A stretch of DNA of 64,000 bases from Mycobacterium sp. M26. GTDB lineage: Bacteria > Actinomycetota > Actinomycetes > Mycobacteriales > Mycobacteriaceae. Below the pieces are notes generated by a model. That model had not been told where the DNA came from. It made no database searches and saw only the letters and a program-made list of their open reading frames with translations. Location of the stretch: positions 248,001-312,000 of the forward strand of contig NZ_LN929908.1 of NCBI RefSeq assembly GCF_001494595.1, written 5' to 3'. Position 1 is the first letter of the stretch, and every line of letters begins with the position of its first letter. The position numbers were made by a program, and so were the translations under genes. Of the stretch, positions 20,271 to 28,552 are shown in pieces.

Positions 20271-21791
20271 GTGACCGGCCAACTGGAAAACGAGCCTCGC
20301 GAAGAGTGCGGCGTCTTTGGAGTCTGGGCTCCGGGCGAAGATGTTGCCAAACTCACGTACTACGGCCTCTATGCGCTACAACACAGGGGCCAGGAGGCGG
20401 CTGGTATCGCGGTCGCCGACGGATCCCAGGTGTTGGTCTTCAAAGACCTCGGTCTGGTCAGTCAGGTGTTCGACGAGCAGACGCTGGCCGCGATGGAGGG
20501 CCACGTCGCCATCGGGCACTGCCGCTACTCCACCACCGGCTCGACCACTTGGGAGAACGCCCAGCCGGTCTTCCGAAACACCGCGGCCGGCACCGGAGTT
20601 GCCTTGGGCCACAACGGAAATCTGGTCAACACCACCGAGCTGACCCGCCGCGCTCGCGATGCCGGCCTGATCAACCCGAACATGCCGGGCGCGGCGACCA
20701 CCGACTCCGACATCCTCGGGGCACTGCTGGCACATGGCGCGGCGGACTCCAGCGTCGAGCAGGCCGCCCTGGAGCTGTTGCCGACCGTCCGCGGTGCGTT
20801 CTGCCTGACCTTCATGGACGAGAACACCCTCTATGCCGCGCGTGACCCGTTCGGGGTGCGCCCGCTGTCGCTGGGCCGGCTGGACCGCGGCTGGGTCGTC
20901 GCCTCCGAAACCGCTGCGCTCGATATCGTTGGCGCCTCCTTCGTCCGCGACATCGAGCCGGGCGAACTGCTGGCCATCGATGCCGACGGTGTGCGCTCCA
21001 GCCGGTTCGCCAACCCGACGCCGAAGGGCTGCGTCTTCGAGTACGTCTACCTCGCCCGTCCCGACAGCACCATCGCCGGACGGTCCGTCCATGCCGCCCG
21101 CGTCGACATCGGCCGGCGGCTGGCGCGCGAGAAGCCGGTCGAGGCCGACCTCGTGATCGGTGTGCCCGAGTCCGGCACCCCGGCCGCGGTGGGCTACGCC
21201 CAGGAGTCCGGTATCCCATTCGGTCAGGGACTGATGAAGAACGCCTACGTCGGGCGCACCTTCATCCAGCCGTCGCAGACCATCCGCCAGCTCGGTATCC
21301 GGCTGAAGCTCAATCCGCTCAAAGAGGTGATCCGCGGCAAGCGGCTCATCGTCGTCGACGACTCGATCGTGCGGGGCAACACCCAGCGCGCCCTGATTCG
21401 GATGCTGCGTGAGGCCGGCGCCGTCGAGGTGCACGTGCGGATCGCCTCCCCGCCGGTGAAATGGCCGTGCTTCTACGGCATCGACTTCGCCACCCCGGCC
21501 GAGCTGATCGCCAACGCGGTGGACAACGAAGGCGAGATGCTCGAAGCCGTGCGGCACGCCATCGGCGCCGACACCCTCGGCTACATCTCCCAGCAGGGCA
21601 TGATCGCGGCCACCGAGCAGCCCGCCACCCGGTTGTGCTGCGCCTGCTTCGACGGCACGTATCCGATCGAACTGCCCGGCGAGGCACAGCTGGGCAAGAA
21701 CGTCGTCGAGCACATGCTGGCCACCGCGGCGCGCACCGGACTCCCGCTGCAGTCCGAGAACGACAACGCCTCGGCGCTGCGCAGGCCCTGA
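20271..21791 (+). CDS. purF: Amidophosphoribosyltransferase
   Basis: A 506-residue enzyme that makes phosphoribosylamine from PRPP and glutamine, the first committed purine step. A 12-residue propeptide (MTGQLENEPREE) precedes the class II amidotransferase nucleophile Cys13 (CGVFGVW). The PRPP loop is LIVVDDSIVRGNT. Cysteines in PKGCVFEY, WPCFYGID and LCCACFDG match the [4Fe-4S] ligands of the B. subtilis-type enzyme, so oxygen-sensitive regulation is expected. GTG start at 20271; upstream GGGAGC gives a modest RBS. Confidence 0.97.
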   Translation: MTGQLENEPREECGVFGVWAPGEDVAKLTYYGLYALQHRGQEAAGIAVADGSQVLVFKDLGLVSQVFDEQTLAAMEGHVAIGHCRYSTTGSTTWENAQPVFRNTAAGTGVALGHNGNLVNTTELTRRARDAGLINPNMPGAATTDSDILGALLAHGAADSSVEQAALELLPTVRGAFCLTFMDENTLYAARDPFGVRPLSLGRLDRGWVVASETAALDIVGASFVRDIEPGELLAIDADGVRSSRFANPTPKGCVFEYVYLARPDSTIAGRSVHAARVDIGRRLAREKPVEADLVIGVPESGTPAAVGYAQESGIPFGQGLMKNAYVGRTFIQPSQTIRQLGIRLKLNPLKEVIRGKRLIVVDDSIVRGNTQRALIRMLREAGAVEVHVRIASPPVKWPCFYGIDFATPAELIANAVDNEGEMLEAVRHAIGADTLGYISQQGMIAATEQPATRLCCACFDGTYPIELPGEAQLGKNVVEHMLATAARTGLPLQSENDNASALRRP

Positions 21792-21792
21792 C

Positions 21793-23115
21793 CTAGACCG
21801 CCGCGGTCGTCACCCGGCGTACCCGTGCGTCGAGCCGCATCGCCTGCAGCGGACGTCCGGCATACCAGTACAGCCGGCCCAGCAGGCCCCTCGGATAGAA
21901 GATCGCCCGCTGCTCGTAGCGGCTGCCCTCACCTTCCGGCGTGACCCGCATCTCCAGCCACCGATCACCGGGGGCGGTGTTGGCAGCCCGCAGCCGCAAC
22001 ACCTTGCCCGGCTCACGTTCCTCCACGCTCCAGCGGTCCGGTGCGCTGCTCTCGACGGCCTTCCACAGCTGGTCGGGGCTCGCGCTGGTGTGGCGCGAGC
22101 GCGTGTCGGTGTAGACGACCTCGCCGGCCCACGCCGGATCGCTGGGCAACTGCGCCGCGGTACCGGTGTTCCACGTCGTCTCCACCTCACCGCGGGCGAT
22201 CCGGGCCAGCGCCAGCGATACCGACCGCCGGTACGGGGTCAGCCCGCCTGGGGGTGGGGGGATGATCGTGTCGATGTCGTGGTTGTCCATCACCGCATCG
22301 CAGTGCAGCGACTCCACCAGCGGCCGGGCCAGACCGGACGGGATCGGGGTCACCAGTCCCACCCATAGCGCGGCGATCCGCGGGGTGAGCACCGGAAGGA
22401 CGAGCATGCGGCGTCGGCCCAGACCGGCGACCTCGGCGTAGATCTGCATCATGTCGCCGTACTCGAGGACGTCGGGCCCGCCGATGTCCCAGGTGCGCGA
22501 CTTGGGTACCTCGGCGGTGGCGGCCTCGACCAGGTAGTGCAGGACGTCGCGGATGGCGATCGGCTGGATCTTGTTGTGCACCCACTTCGGGGTGGTCATC
22601 ACCGGCAGCCGGTCGGTCAGGTGGCGGATCATCTCGAAGGAGGCCGAGCCTGACCCGACCACGACCCCGGCCTGCAGGACGATCGTCTCGATCCCGGAAG
22701 CGATGAGTATTTCCCCGACTGTGGTGCGGGACGTCAAATGTGTTGAGAGCTCGACACCTTCGGGATGCAGGCCGCTCAAGTAGACGATGCGGCGTACCCC
22801 GGCGGCGCGGGCCGCGGTGACGACGTTCTGGGCTGCGCGGCGCTCCTCGGCGGCGAAGTCCTTCTCGAAGCCCATCGAGTGCACCAGGTAGTAGACGACG
22901 TCGACGTCGGCGAACGCCGCGGCCAGGGAGTCGGCGTCGTTGAGATCGCCGCGGGCCACCTCGACCTTGGCGCGCCACGGCACGTTGGCCAGCTTCTCCG
23001 GCGTGCGGGCCAGCGCCCGTACCGCGAAGCCACTGTCCAGCAGGCGCGGCACCAACCGGCCGCCGATGTAGCCCGTGGCACCTGTCACCAGGCACCGGAT
23101 CTGCTCAGCCGACAC
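21793..23115 (-). CDS. NAD(P)-binding SDR-like protein with C-terminal DUF2867 domain
   Basis: A 440-residue two-domain protein. The N-terminal half is an atypical SDR/NmrA-like Rossmann domain (CLVTGATGYIGGRLVPRLL, then YYLVHSMG and VRRIVYLSGLHPEG). From about residue 300 a START/polyketide-cyclase-like DUF2867 domain follows (HTSASPDQLWKAVES, RWLEMRVTPEGEG, YPRGLLGRLYWY). The frame opens at a TTG (23121), but GTG 23115 is preferred because GGGGAG lies 6 nt before it. No substrate is known. Confidence 0.87.
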   Translation of the reverse strand: MSAEQIRCLVTGATGYIGGRLVPRLLDSGFAVRALARTPEKLANVPWRAKVEVARGDLNDADSLAAAFADVDVVYYLVHSMGFEKDFAAEERRAAQNVVTAARAAGVRRIVYLSGLHPEGVELSTHLTSRTTVGEILIASGIETIVLQAGVVVGSGSASFEMIRHLTDRLPVMTTPKWVHNKIQPIAIRDVLHYLVEAATAEVPKSRTWDIGGPDVLEYGDMMQIYAEVAGLGRRRMLVLPVLTPRIAALWVGLVTPIPSGLARPLVESLHCDAVMDNHDIDTIIPPPPGGLTPYRRSVSLALARIARGEVETTWNTGTAAQLPSDPAWAGEVVYTDTRSRHTSASPDQLWKAVESSAPDRWSVEEREPGKVLRLRAANTAPGDRWLEMRVTPEGEGSRYEQRAIFYPRGLLGRLYWYAGRPLQAMRLDARVRRVTTAAV

Positions 23116-23196
23116 GCACAACTCCCCTCGTCGCCTCTTATTCGGAGCCGACGAGCACCTGGATTGCCCGGATCTGGGCCGGTTATGCCCAGCCGG

Positions 23197-23619
23197 TCAG
23201 AACGGACAGCCGGGATTGGGCATGTCCACGGTCAGCGGGCTGCCCGCGGGGTCGATGTAGAGCACCCACATCACCAGCGGCACCGGTCCTTCGTTGCGGC
23301 CTTCGTGGACGTATCCGGCCCCGCTGCCCTCGGTGATCGGATCACCCGGCTGGTACACCCCGTCGACCGAGCATCCGCTGTCGTAGTGCGTCAGCGTGCC
23401 CGCCCTGATCACGCCGAACACCTGGCCCGGGTGGTAGTGCCAGCCGGTGGTGCCGCCCGGGGCGATGGTGATCTCCTTGGTGATGTAGTCCTTGCCGCCC
23501 AGCGAGGACTGCGCCAGCGTCACGGCGTCCACGCCCTCACCCGGCGTCGCTGAGGCCACGCCGGGCGCCGCGAACACCACGCCGAGGCCCACCGTGACCA
23601 CCCACCGCACTGCCGTCAT
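23197..23619 (-). CDS. Secreted cupin-domain protein
   Basis: A 140-residue protein with an N-terminal signal peptide (MTAVRWVVTVGLGVVFAAPGVASA) followed by one small cupin barrel. The metal-binding cupin motif reads GWHYHPGQVFGVIRAGTL, and the second motif includes GAGYVHEGRNEG. Two Cys (GCSV, PGCPF) could pair outside the membrane. Single-domain cupins bind metal and small ligands; the ligand is unknown. ATG start 23619. Confidence 0.85.
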   Translation of the reverse strand: MTAVRWVVTVGLGVVFAAPGVASATPGEGVDAVTLAQSSLGGKDYITKEITIAPGGTTGWHYHPGQVFGVIRAGTLTHYDSGCSVDGVYQPGDPITEGSGAGYVHEGRNEGPVPLVMWVLYIDPAGSPLTVDMPNPGCPF

Positions 23620-23690
23620 GGAAGCAGGGTGTCATAGCCCGATCACGGCTCGCGGCCGAACACACACGACGCGCGCTGATTCGATCCACA

Positions 23691-24317
23691 ATGGCTCCCA
23701 TGGCATTTGCGGGATGGCCCATCGAAGCCGTCGAGTTCTACGAAGGTCTGGAAGCCGATAACTCCAAGGTGTACTGGACCGAACACAAGGCCGTCTACGA
23801 CCGGTACGTGAAGGCGCCGATGGACGAGCTGCTGGCCGAGCTGGCCGCCGAGTTCGGTGCGGGCAAGATCTTCCGGCCCTACCGCGACGTCCGGTTCAGC
23901 GCCGACAAAACGCCCTACAAGACCAACTGCGCGGCGACCATCGGATCGGGGTATGTGTCGTTCTCCGCCGACGGGCTCTCCGTCGGCGGCGGGCTGTACA
24001 TGCCGGACCCGGCGGCGCTGGCCCGCTACCGCGAGGCTGTCGACAAGCCGAAGTCCGGCGCCGAACTCACCGCGATCGTCACCGATCTGCAGGCGGCCGG
24101 CTACGAGATCATGGCCCACGAGGTGCTCAAGACCGCGCCCAGGGGCTACCCCAAAGATCATCCGCGGATCGACCTGCTTCGGCACAAGGGCATCGCGATG
24201 ATGAAGACCTGGCCGGTTGGTGCCTGGCTGGGCACCAAGAAGGCCAAAGACCGCGTGGTCACCACCCTGCGTGCCGGGGTTCCGCTGAACGAGTGGATCG
24301 CCCGCCACGTCGGGTGA
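23691..24317 (+). CDS. DUF2461 family protein
   Basis: A 208-residue protein of the DUF2461 (TIGR02453) family. Characteristic segments are VEFYEGLEADNSKVYWTEHK, FRPYRDVRFSADKTPYKTNC and the C-terminal LLRHKGIAMMKTW. Function is unknown. The start may be ATG 23691 or the second Met four residues on (23700). It is 47 nt upstream of purM on the same strand, so it could be co-transcribed with it. Confidence 0.87.
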   Translation: MAPMAFAGWPIEAVEFYEGLEADNSKVYWTEHKAVYDRYVKAPMDELLAELAAEFGAGKIFRPYRDVRFSADKTPYKTNCAATIGSGYVSFSADGLSVGGGLYMPDPAALARYREAVDKPKSGAELTAIVTDLQAAGYEIMAHEVLKTAPRGYPKDHPRIDLLRHKGIAMMKTWPVGAWLGTKKAKDRVVTTLRAGVPLNEWIARHVG

Positions 24318-24364
24318 ACCCGGCGCGTTACGGCGCGAGTCGGCGGGCGGTAGCCTTATGCCCG

Positions 24365-25435
24365 ATGACTGATCGCGAGGAAGACAGCCAGATCTCCTAC
24401 GCATCGGCCGGGGTTGACATCGAGGCCGGTGACCGCGCGGTCGAGCTGTTCAAACCGCTGGCCAAGCGGGCCAGCAGGCCCGAGGTGCGGGGTGGTTTGG
24501 GCGGGTTCGCCGGATTGTTCGCGCTGCGTGGCGGCTACCGTGAGCCGCTGCTGGCCGCGTCGACCGACGGTGTCGGCACCAAGCTGGCCGTCGCGCAGGC
24601 GATGGACAAGCACGACACGGTCGGGCTCGACCTGGTCGCCATGGTGGTCGACGACCTGGTGGTATGCGGTGCCGAGCCGCTGTTCCTGCAGGACTACATC
24701 GCCGTCGGCCGTACCGTCCCCGAGCGCGTTGCCGCGATCGTCTCCGGCATCGCCGAGGGCTGTGTGCAGGCCGGCTGCGCCCTACTCGGCGGCGAGACCG
24801 CCGAACACCCCGGTCTGATGGAGCCCGACCACTACGACATCTCCGCCACCGGTGTGGGCGTGGTGGAGGCCGACGACGTGCTGGGCCCGGACCGGGTGCG
24901 CCCGGGGGACGTCATCATCGCGATGGGATCCTCCGGCCTGCACTCCAATGGCTACTCGCTGGCGCGCAAGGTACTGCTCGACATCGACCGGATGAACCTG
25001 GCCGGTCACGTCGAGGAGTTCGGTCGCACCCTGGGCGAGGAGCTGCTCGAGCCTACTCGGATCTACGCCAAGGACTGCCTGGCGCTGGCCGCCGAAACCC
25101 AGGTCCGCACCTTCTGCCACGTCACCGGCGGCGGGTTGGCAGGCAACCTCGAGCGCGTCATCCCGCACGGTCTGGTCGCCGAACTGGATCGCGGAACATG
25201 GACTCCCGCACCGGTTTTCACGATGATCGCCCAGCGCGGTCGGATCGATCGCCTGGAGATGGAGAAGACCTTCAACATGGGTGTCGGGATGGTGGCCGTC
25301 GTCGCGCCGGAGGACACCGACCGCGCGCTGGCCATTCTCACCGCCCGGCACCTGACGTGCTGGACGCTGGGAACCGTCGCCAAGGGGAAAGACGGCCCAC
25401 GAGCGACGCTCGTGGGCCAGCACCCACGGTTTTAA
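24365..25435 (+). CDS. purM: Phosphoribosylformylglycinamidine cyclo-ligase
   Basis: A 356-residue AIR synthetase that closes the imidazole ring of FGAM with ATP. Motifs are ISYASAGVDIEAGDRAVE, AASTDGVGTKL, ALLGGETAEHPG, GSSGLHSNGYSL and HVTGGGLAGNL, in family order and full length. ATG 24365 is chosen: the longer frame upstream overlaps the DUF2461 end. The last codons contain an 11-bp perfect hairpin that may end transcription. Confidence 0.97.
   Translation: MTDREEDSQISYASAGVDIEAGDRAVELFKPLAKRASRPEVRGGLGGFAGLFALRGGYREPLLAASTDGVGTKLAVAQAMDKHDTVGLDLVAMVVDDLVVCGAEPLFLQDYIAVGRTVPERVAAIVSGIAEGCVQAGCALLGGETAEHPGLMEPDHYDISATGVGVVEADDVLGPDRVRPGDVIIAMGSSGLHSNGYSLARKVLLDIDRMNLAGHVEEFGRTLGEELLEPTRIYAKDCLALAAETQVRTFCHVTGGGLAGNLERVIPHGLVAELDRGTWTPAPVFTMIAQRGRIDRLEMEKTFNMGVGMVAVVAPEDTDRALAILTARHLTCWTLGTVAKGKDGPRATLVGQHPRF
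25394..25418 (+). terminator. Perfect GC-rich hairpin inside the 3' end of purM
   Basis: GGCCCACGAGC (25394-25404) and GCTCGTGGGCC (25408-25418) form an 11-bp perfect stem with a 3-nt loop, 15 nt before the purM stop. There is no T-run, as in the tail-less terminators proposed for mycobacteria. The convergent DUF3073 gene ends 17 nt beyond purM, so the hairpin could serve both directions. The terminator role is inferred. Confidence 0.5.
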
Positions 25436-25452
25436 AGAAGGAGGGCGGCGGC

Positions 25453-25638
25453 TCAGGGCCGCCAGTCGTCCTCATCGGTCCACGGGTCGTCACCGAACCC
25501 GTTGTCGGACTTCTCGGGTTCGCTCCCGCCCGAACCGGCCAGCTCCTTACGGAGCCGATCGACATCGATTTGCGGAGAGCTGTATTTCAGCTCTCGAGCA
25601 ACCTTGGTCTGCTTCGCCTTAGCCCGGCCGCGGCCCAT
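25453..25638 (-). CDS. DUF3073 domain protein
   Basis: A 61-residue protein starting MGRGRAKAKQTKVARELKYS and ending in a strongly acidic tail (DDPWTDEDDWRP). This is the DUF3073 family (Rv0810c in M. tuberculosis, from memory), a basic-head, acidic-tail small protein conserved in actinobacteria and of unknown function. ATG 25638 starts the conserved part. GAGGGGG lies upstream as RBS but is followed directly by CCCCC, so the two could pair and hide the start. Confidence 0.9.
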   Translation of the reverse strand: MGRGRAKAKQTKVARELKYSSPQIDVDRLRKELAGSGGSEPEKSDNGFGDDPWTDEDDWRP

Positions 25639-25661
25639 GGGGGAACCCCCTCGCGCAATAA

Positions 25662-25689
25662 CGGAGCGGCCCGAAATCAGGCGGCTCCG
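25662..25689 (-). promoter_or_regulatory. Possible 5'-leader hairpin of the DUF3073 gene
   Basis: CGGAGC and GCTCCG (25662-25667 and 25684-25689) can pair in the untranslated leader of the DUF3073 transcript. Further upstream GTGTTGG/CCAACAC (25696-25702 and 25714-25720) form a 7-bp inverted repeat with an 11-nt spacer that could be an operator. Both are seen in sequence; function is inferred. Confidence 0.3.
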
Positions 25690-25774
25690 ATCTGTGTGTT
25701 GGTTATTGTCCTGCCAACACTTTACCGTGCCCCGCGGCGATCTGCTGGCAGGCCCGTTCGGCCGACCGTGAACA

Positions 25775-26857
25775 TCAGTTCGGACCGCCCCGCAGCCGCT
25801 CAACGGCCAACCGTCCGGCGCCCACCCCGTCGGCCGGCGGCAGCGAATCCGGATCGATCTCGGCGGCGACCTGGTGCTCCCCGCCGGTGATCAGCGGGGT
25901 ATCGGCTGGAATACCCCGCTTGACCAGCGCCAACGCAATCGGGCCTTCGTCGATGTGGTCTACCACGGTGCCCACCCGGCCGATGCTGCGACCGCCCGCG
26001 AGCAGCGGATCGCCCGTCGCGGGCAGCTCACCCGAGCCGTCCAGGTGGAGCAGCACCAGCATCCGCGGCGGTTTGCCCAGGTTGTGCACCCGCGCAACGG
26101 TCTCCTGGCCGCGGTAGCAACCCTTGTCCAAGTGCACCGCACGACCGATCCAGCCGACCTCGTGTGGGATCGTGCGCTCGTCGGTGTCGACGCCGAGCCG
26201 GGGGCGCTGGGCGGCAACCCGGTGCGCCTCGTACGCCCACACCCCGGCCTGCCGTACCCCGGCTGCAGCCAGCCGGGCCAGCCAGGCGTCCTTGTCGGCA
26301 CGGGGAACCAGCAGGTCAACCTCGATCCCGGCCTCGGATGCAGCCGGCATCCGGCGCAGCAGCCCGCCACCGGGCAGCGCCACCGCAGTGCCTTCAGCGG
26401 GTAGTTGCGCCACTCCGAGGGCCTCTTTCACCGCGGCGTCGTCGAGTTCCGGGCCGAGCAGGGAGAGCACCGCCATATCGGCCGCCGCGGGTGCCACATC
26501 GGACCAGAACACCATCTTGGTCAGGTAGGCCAGCAACGGCTCCCCGCGCCAGGCCTCGGTATCGAGGTAGGTGACTCCGCCCAGCTCGGTCTGAATCCAG
26601 TGATCCTCGACACGGCCCTGGCCGTCGAGGCTGAGATTCTCGGTCACCGTCCCGTCGGGCTGCGCGCTGACGTGCTGCGAGGAGATGGAGTGCAGCCAGC
26701 TCAGGCGGTCGGGTCCGGTGAGCGTGATGACCGCGCGCTGCGAACGGTCGACGACGACGGCCTGGTGCGCAGCGGTGCGTTGCTCGCCGAGCGGGTCACC
26801 GAAATGCCAGACCGCTCCGGCGTCGGGGGAGGTGGCGGGGGCGGGGACAGCTGACAC
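25775..26857 (-). CDS. YgfZ/GcvT-like folate-binding protein
   Basis: A 360-residue protein of the YgfZ/IBA57 family, which helps maintain iron-sulfur enzymes in a folate-dependent way. The hallmark KGCYRGQE motif is present (HLDKGCYRGQETVARVHNLG, near residue 244), preceded by IPHEVGWIG. The N-terminal GcvT-like part has ITLTGPDRLSWLHSISSQ. Length is normal. In M. tuberculosis the same gene (Rv0811c, from memory) lies between DUF3073 and the aminotransferase IV gene. It diverges from the latter over 38 nt. Confidence 0.92.
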   Translation of the reverse strand: MSAVPAPATSPDAGAVWHFGDPLGEQRTAAHQAVVVDRSQRAVITLTGPDRLSWLHSISSQHVSAQPDGTVTENLSLDGQGRVEDHWIQTELGGVTYLDTEAWRGEPLLAYLTKMVFWSDVAPAAADMAVLSLLGPELDDAAVKEALGVAQLPAEGTAVALPGGGLLRRMPAASEAGIEVDLLVPRADKDAWLARLAAAGVRQAGVWAYEAHRVAAQRPRLGVDTDERTIPHEVGWIGRAVHLDKGCYRGQETVARVHNLGKPPRMLVLLHLDGSGELPATGDPLLAGGRSIGRVGTVVDHIDEGPIALALVKRGIPADTPLITGGEHQVAAEIDPDSLPPADGVGAGRLAVERLRGGPN

Positions 26858-26895
26858 ATTTCAACTCTACGAGCCTGCCAGTACGCTTCTGCTCC

Positions 26896-27783
26896 ATGTC
26901 CGGGGAGTCTTCGGTGGTCGTCACGATCGACGGGCAGGTGCACGATCCGTCGTCGCCCCTGCTGTTCGCCGACGACCTGGCCGCGGTGCGCGGTGACGGG
27001 GTGTTCGAAACCCTTTTGGTGCGCGACGGCCGGGCCTGCCTGGTCGAAGCACACCTGCGGCGGCTGACCCAGTCGGCGCGGATGATGGACCTGCCGGCAC
27101 CCGAGCTGAGCGACTGGCGTCATGCCATCGAGGTGGCCGTCGACCGTTGGACCGCGATCACTGGTGACGAGGGCGCGCTGCGCCTGGTCTACAGCCGCGG
27201 CCGGGAGAGCGGATCGGCGCCGACGGCGTACCTGACGGTCAATCCGCTCCCGGAACGCGTCGGGGTCACCCGGCGCAGCGGTCTGGCCGCGGTGATGCTC
27301 GACCGCGGACTGCCGTCCTCCGGCGTCGACGAGATGCCGTGGTTGGTGGCCGGCGCCAAGACCCTGTCGTACGCCGTCAACATGGCCGCGCTGCGGCACG
27401 CGGCCGCCAAGGACGCCGGTGACGTGATCTTCGTCAGCTCAGACGGATTCATCCTCGAGGGCCCGCGTTCGACGGTGGTGATCGCCGCCGACAGCGACGA
27501 CTCATCGGGGCGCACCTGTTTCTACACGCCGCCGCCGTGGTATCCGATCCTGCGCGGAACCACCCAGCAGGCACTGTTCGAGGTAGCCAGGGACAAGGGC
27601 TACGACTGTGACTACCGCGCGCTTCGGCCTGCTGATCTGTTTGCCGCCCAGGGTGTTTGGCTGGTGTCCAGCATTACGCTGGCGGCGCGGGTGCACACGC
27701 TGGACGGCCGGCTACTGACCCCGGCGCCGCTGGCAGCCGAGATGTCGGAGTTGGTCGACGCCGCGATTCTCAGCGATCGCTGA
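26896..27783 (+). CDS. Class IV aminotransferase-fold protein, probable aminodeoxychorismate lyase
   Basis: A 295-residue PLP enzyme of fold type IV. The Schiff-base Lys155 lies in AGAKTLSYAVNM, the conserved Glu in GFILEGPRSTVV, and the N-terminal VRGDGVFETLLV matches PabC/IlvE-like proteins. PabC makes p-aminobenzoate for folate, which fits the neighbouring folate-binding YgfZ gene. A D-amino-acid or branched-chain aminotransferase cannot be ruled out from sequence. ATG start 26896. Confidence 0.87.
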   Translation: MSGESSVVVTIDGQVHDPSSPLLFADDLAAVRGDGVFETLLVRDGRACLVEAHLRRLTQSARMMDLPAPELSDWRHAIEVAVDRWTAITGDEGALRLVYSRGRESGSAPTAYLTVNPLPERVGVTRRSGLAAVMLDRGLPSSGVDEMPWLVAGAKTLSYAVNMAALRHAAAKDAGDVIFVSSDGFILEGPRSTVVIAADSDDSSGRTCFYTPPPWYPILRGTTQQALFEVARDKGYDCDYRALRPADLFAAQGVWLVSSITLAARVHTLDGRLLTPAPLAAEMSELVDAAILSDR

Positions 27784-27796
27784 GCGCGAAAAACTG

Positions 27797-27826
27797 TTGG
27801 CACGGCGCCTTCTGCGCGGGTACGGT
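27797..27826 (+). promoter_or_regulatory. Candidate promoter for the short ORF
   Basis: TTGGCA (27797-27802) and TACGGT (27821-27826), 18 nt apart, form a plausible -35/-10 pair just after the aminotransferase stop. Transcription would begin about 30 nt before the strong Shine-Dalgarno sequence. Weakly supported. Confidence 0.3.
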
Positions 27827-27860
27827 CGGCCGTACACAGGGAAGGAGGTGGTCCGGAACA

Positions 27861-27902
27861 TTGAGTAGTAATTCTTGGACATGTGAGGTGGCTGCCCGCT
27901 AG
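27861..27902 (+). CDS. 13-residue short ORF with near-perfect Shine-Dalgarno sequence
   Basis: The short frame begins at TTG 27861 and encodes MSSNSWTCEVAAR before TAG. It is preceded by AAGGAGGTGGTCC (27842-27854), which matches the complement of the 16S rRNA 3' tail at 12 of 13 positions, far better than any other RBS in the window, with a 10-nt gap to the TTG (27851-27860). After the stop come a CAGGTG/CACCTG hairpin (27909-27927) and a large two-tier hairpin (27964-28016). The RBS can also pair with CACCT at 27922-27926. Translation and function are inferred; it may be a leader peptide, a small functional peptide or part of a regulatory RNA. Confidence 0.45.
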   Translation: MSSNSWTCEVAAR

Positions 27903-27963
27903 CAGCACCAGGTGCCGGAATCACCTGCGCCCTGCGCGCGCTGGCGAATTCCAGGCAGCTACC

Positions 27964-28016
27964 CGGCCCCCGAGCCCTTGGTTTTGTCCGACCAGGAAAA
28001 TCCGGCTCGGGGGCCG
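27964..28016. terminator. Large two-tier hairpin, possible bidirectional terminator
   Basis: CGGCCCCCGAGCC (27964-27976) pairs perfectly over 13 bp with GGCTCGGGGGCCG (28004-28016). The 27-nt loop contains a second stem (CTTGGT with ACCAGG, one G-U pair). It lies between the short ORF and the convergent lipoprotein gene, 26 nt beyond the stop of the latter. Terminator or structured RNA function is inferred. Confidence 0.55.
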
Positions 28017-28042
28017 CCCCATATCTGGGCTCGGTAGCCCGA

Positions 28043-28381
28043 CTAGCGCTGCGCGGGCGGTTGCGGGGCCAGCGACGCGCAAGCCTGCAATCCCTTGTCC
28101 CACACGCCCTGGTCGACGCCGGGAGGTGCCGGCGGTGGCCCGCTGTGATCACCTTGGGCGCCCGGTCCGCCTTGCCCACCCTGCGGCGGCCCGCCGGGCC
28201 CGCCCTGCGGCGGCGCCGGAACCCCGTTGTCGGTCATGCACTGGATGAACGGGTCGCTGCCCGATCCGCCGGGACCGGCGGGTGCGGCCTCGCTGGGTGC
28301 CGAGCAGGCCACCACACCGCCGACCAGAGCCGCCCCGAGAACGGCCATGGCCGTGGCGTGTAGCGGTCGCAGAGTCATCAC
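28043..28381 (-). CDS. Putative lipoprotein, Gly/Pro-rich, paralogue A
   Basis: A 112-residue exported protein. The signal peptide ends in the lipobox-like VVAC (Cys26). A Gly/Pro/Gln-rich middle (GGPGGPPQGGQGGPG) links two conserved ends: IQCMTDNGVPAPP and PPGVDQGVWDKGLQACASL. The same ends occur in the lipoprotein at 30971-31252, on the other side of the ABC transporter operon. The two Cys in the mature part are kept in both and could form a disulfide. Function unknown. It diverges from the transporter genes. Confidence 0.78.
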   Translation of the reverse strand: MMTLRPLHATAMAVLGAALVGGVVACSAPSEAAPAGPGGSGSDPFIQCMTDNGVPAPPQGGPGGPPQGGQGGPGAQGDHSGPPPAPPGVDQGVWDKGLQACASLAPQPPAQR

Positions 28382-28552
28382 ATCTCCTTGGCTAGGGAAT
28401 CAACCCAGCCGACGGTATGGCCCGCGAATAGGCGTGAAATAGCACGACGCTATGGGTCGGTTAAGAGGCCACGGGGTCCGGAACGCGCCGACTATCGCGG
28501 TGGCTGATCCGATTTCTGGCGCCGCGGCCCGCAGTGCGCGATGATGCCGCGC

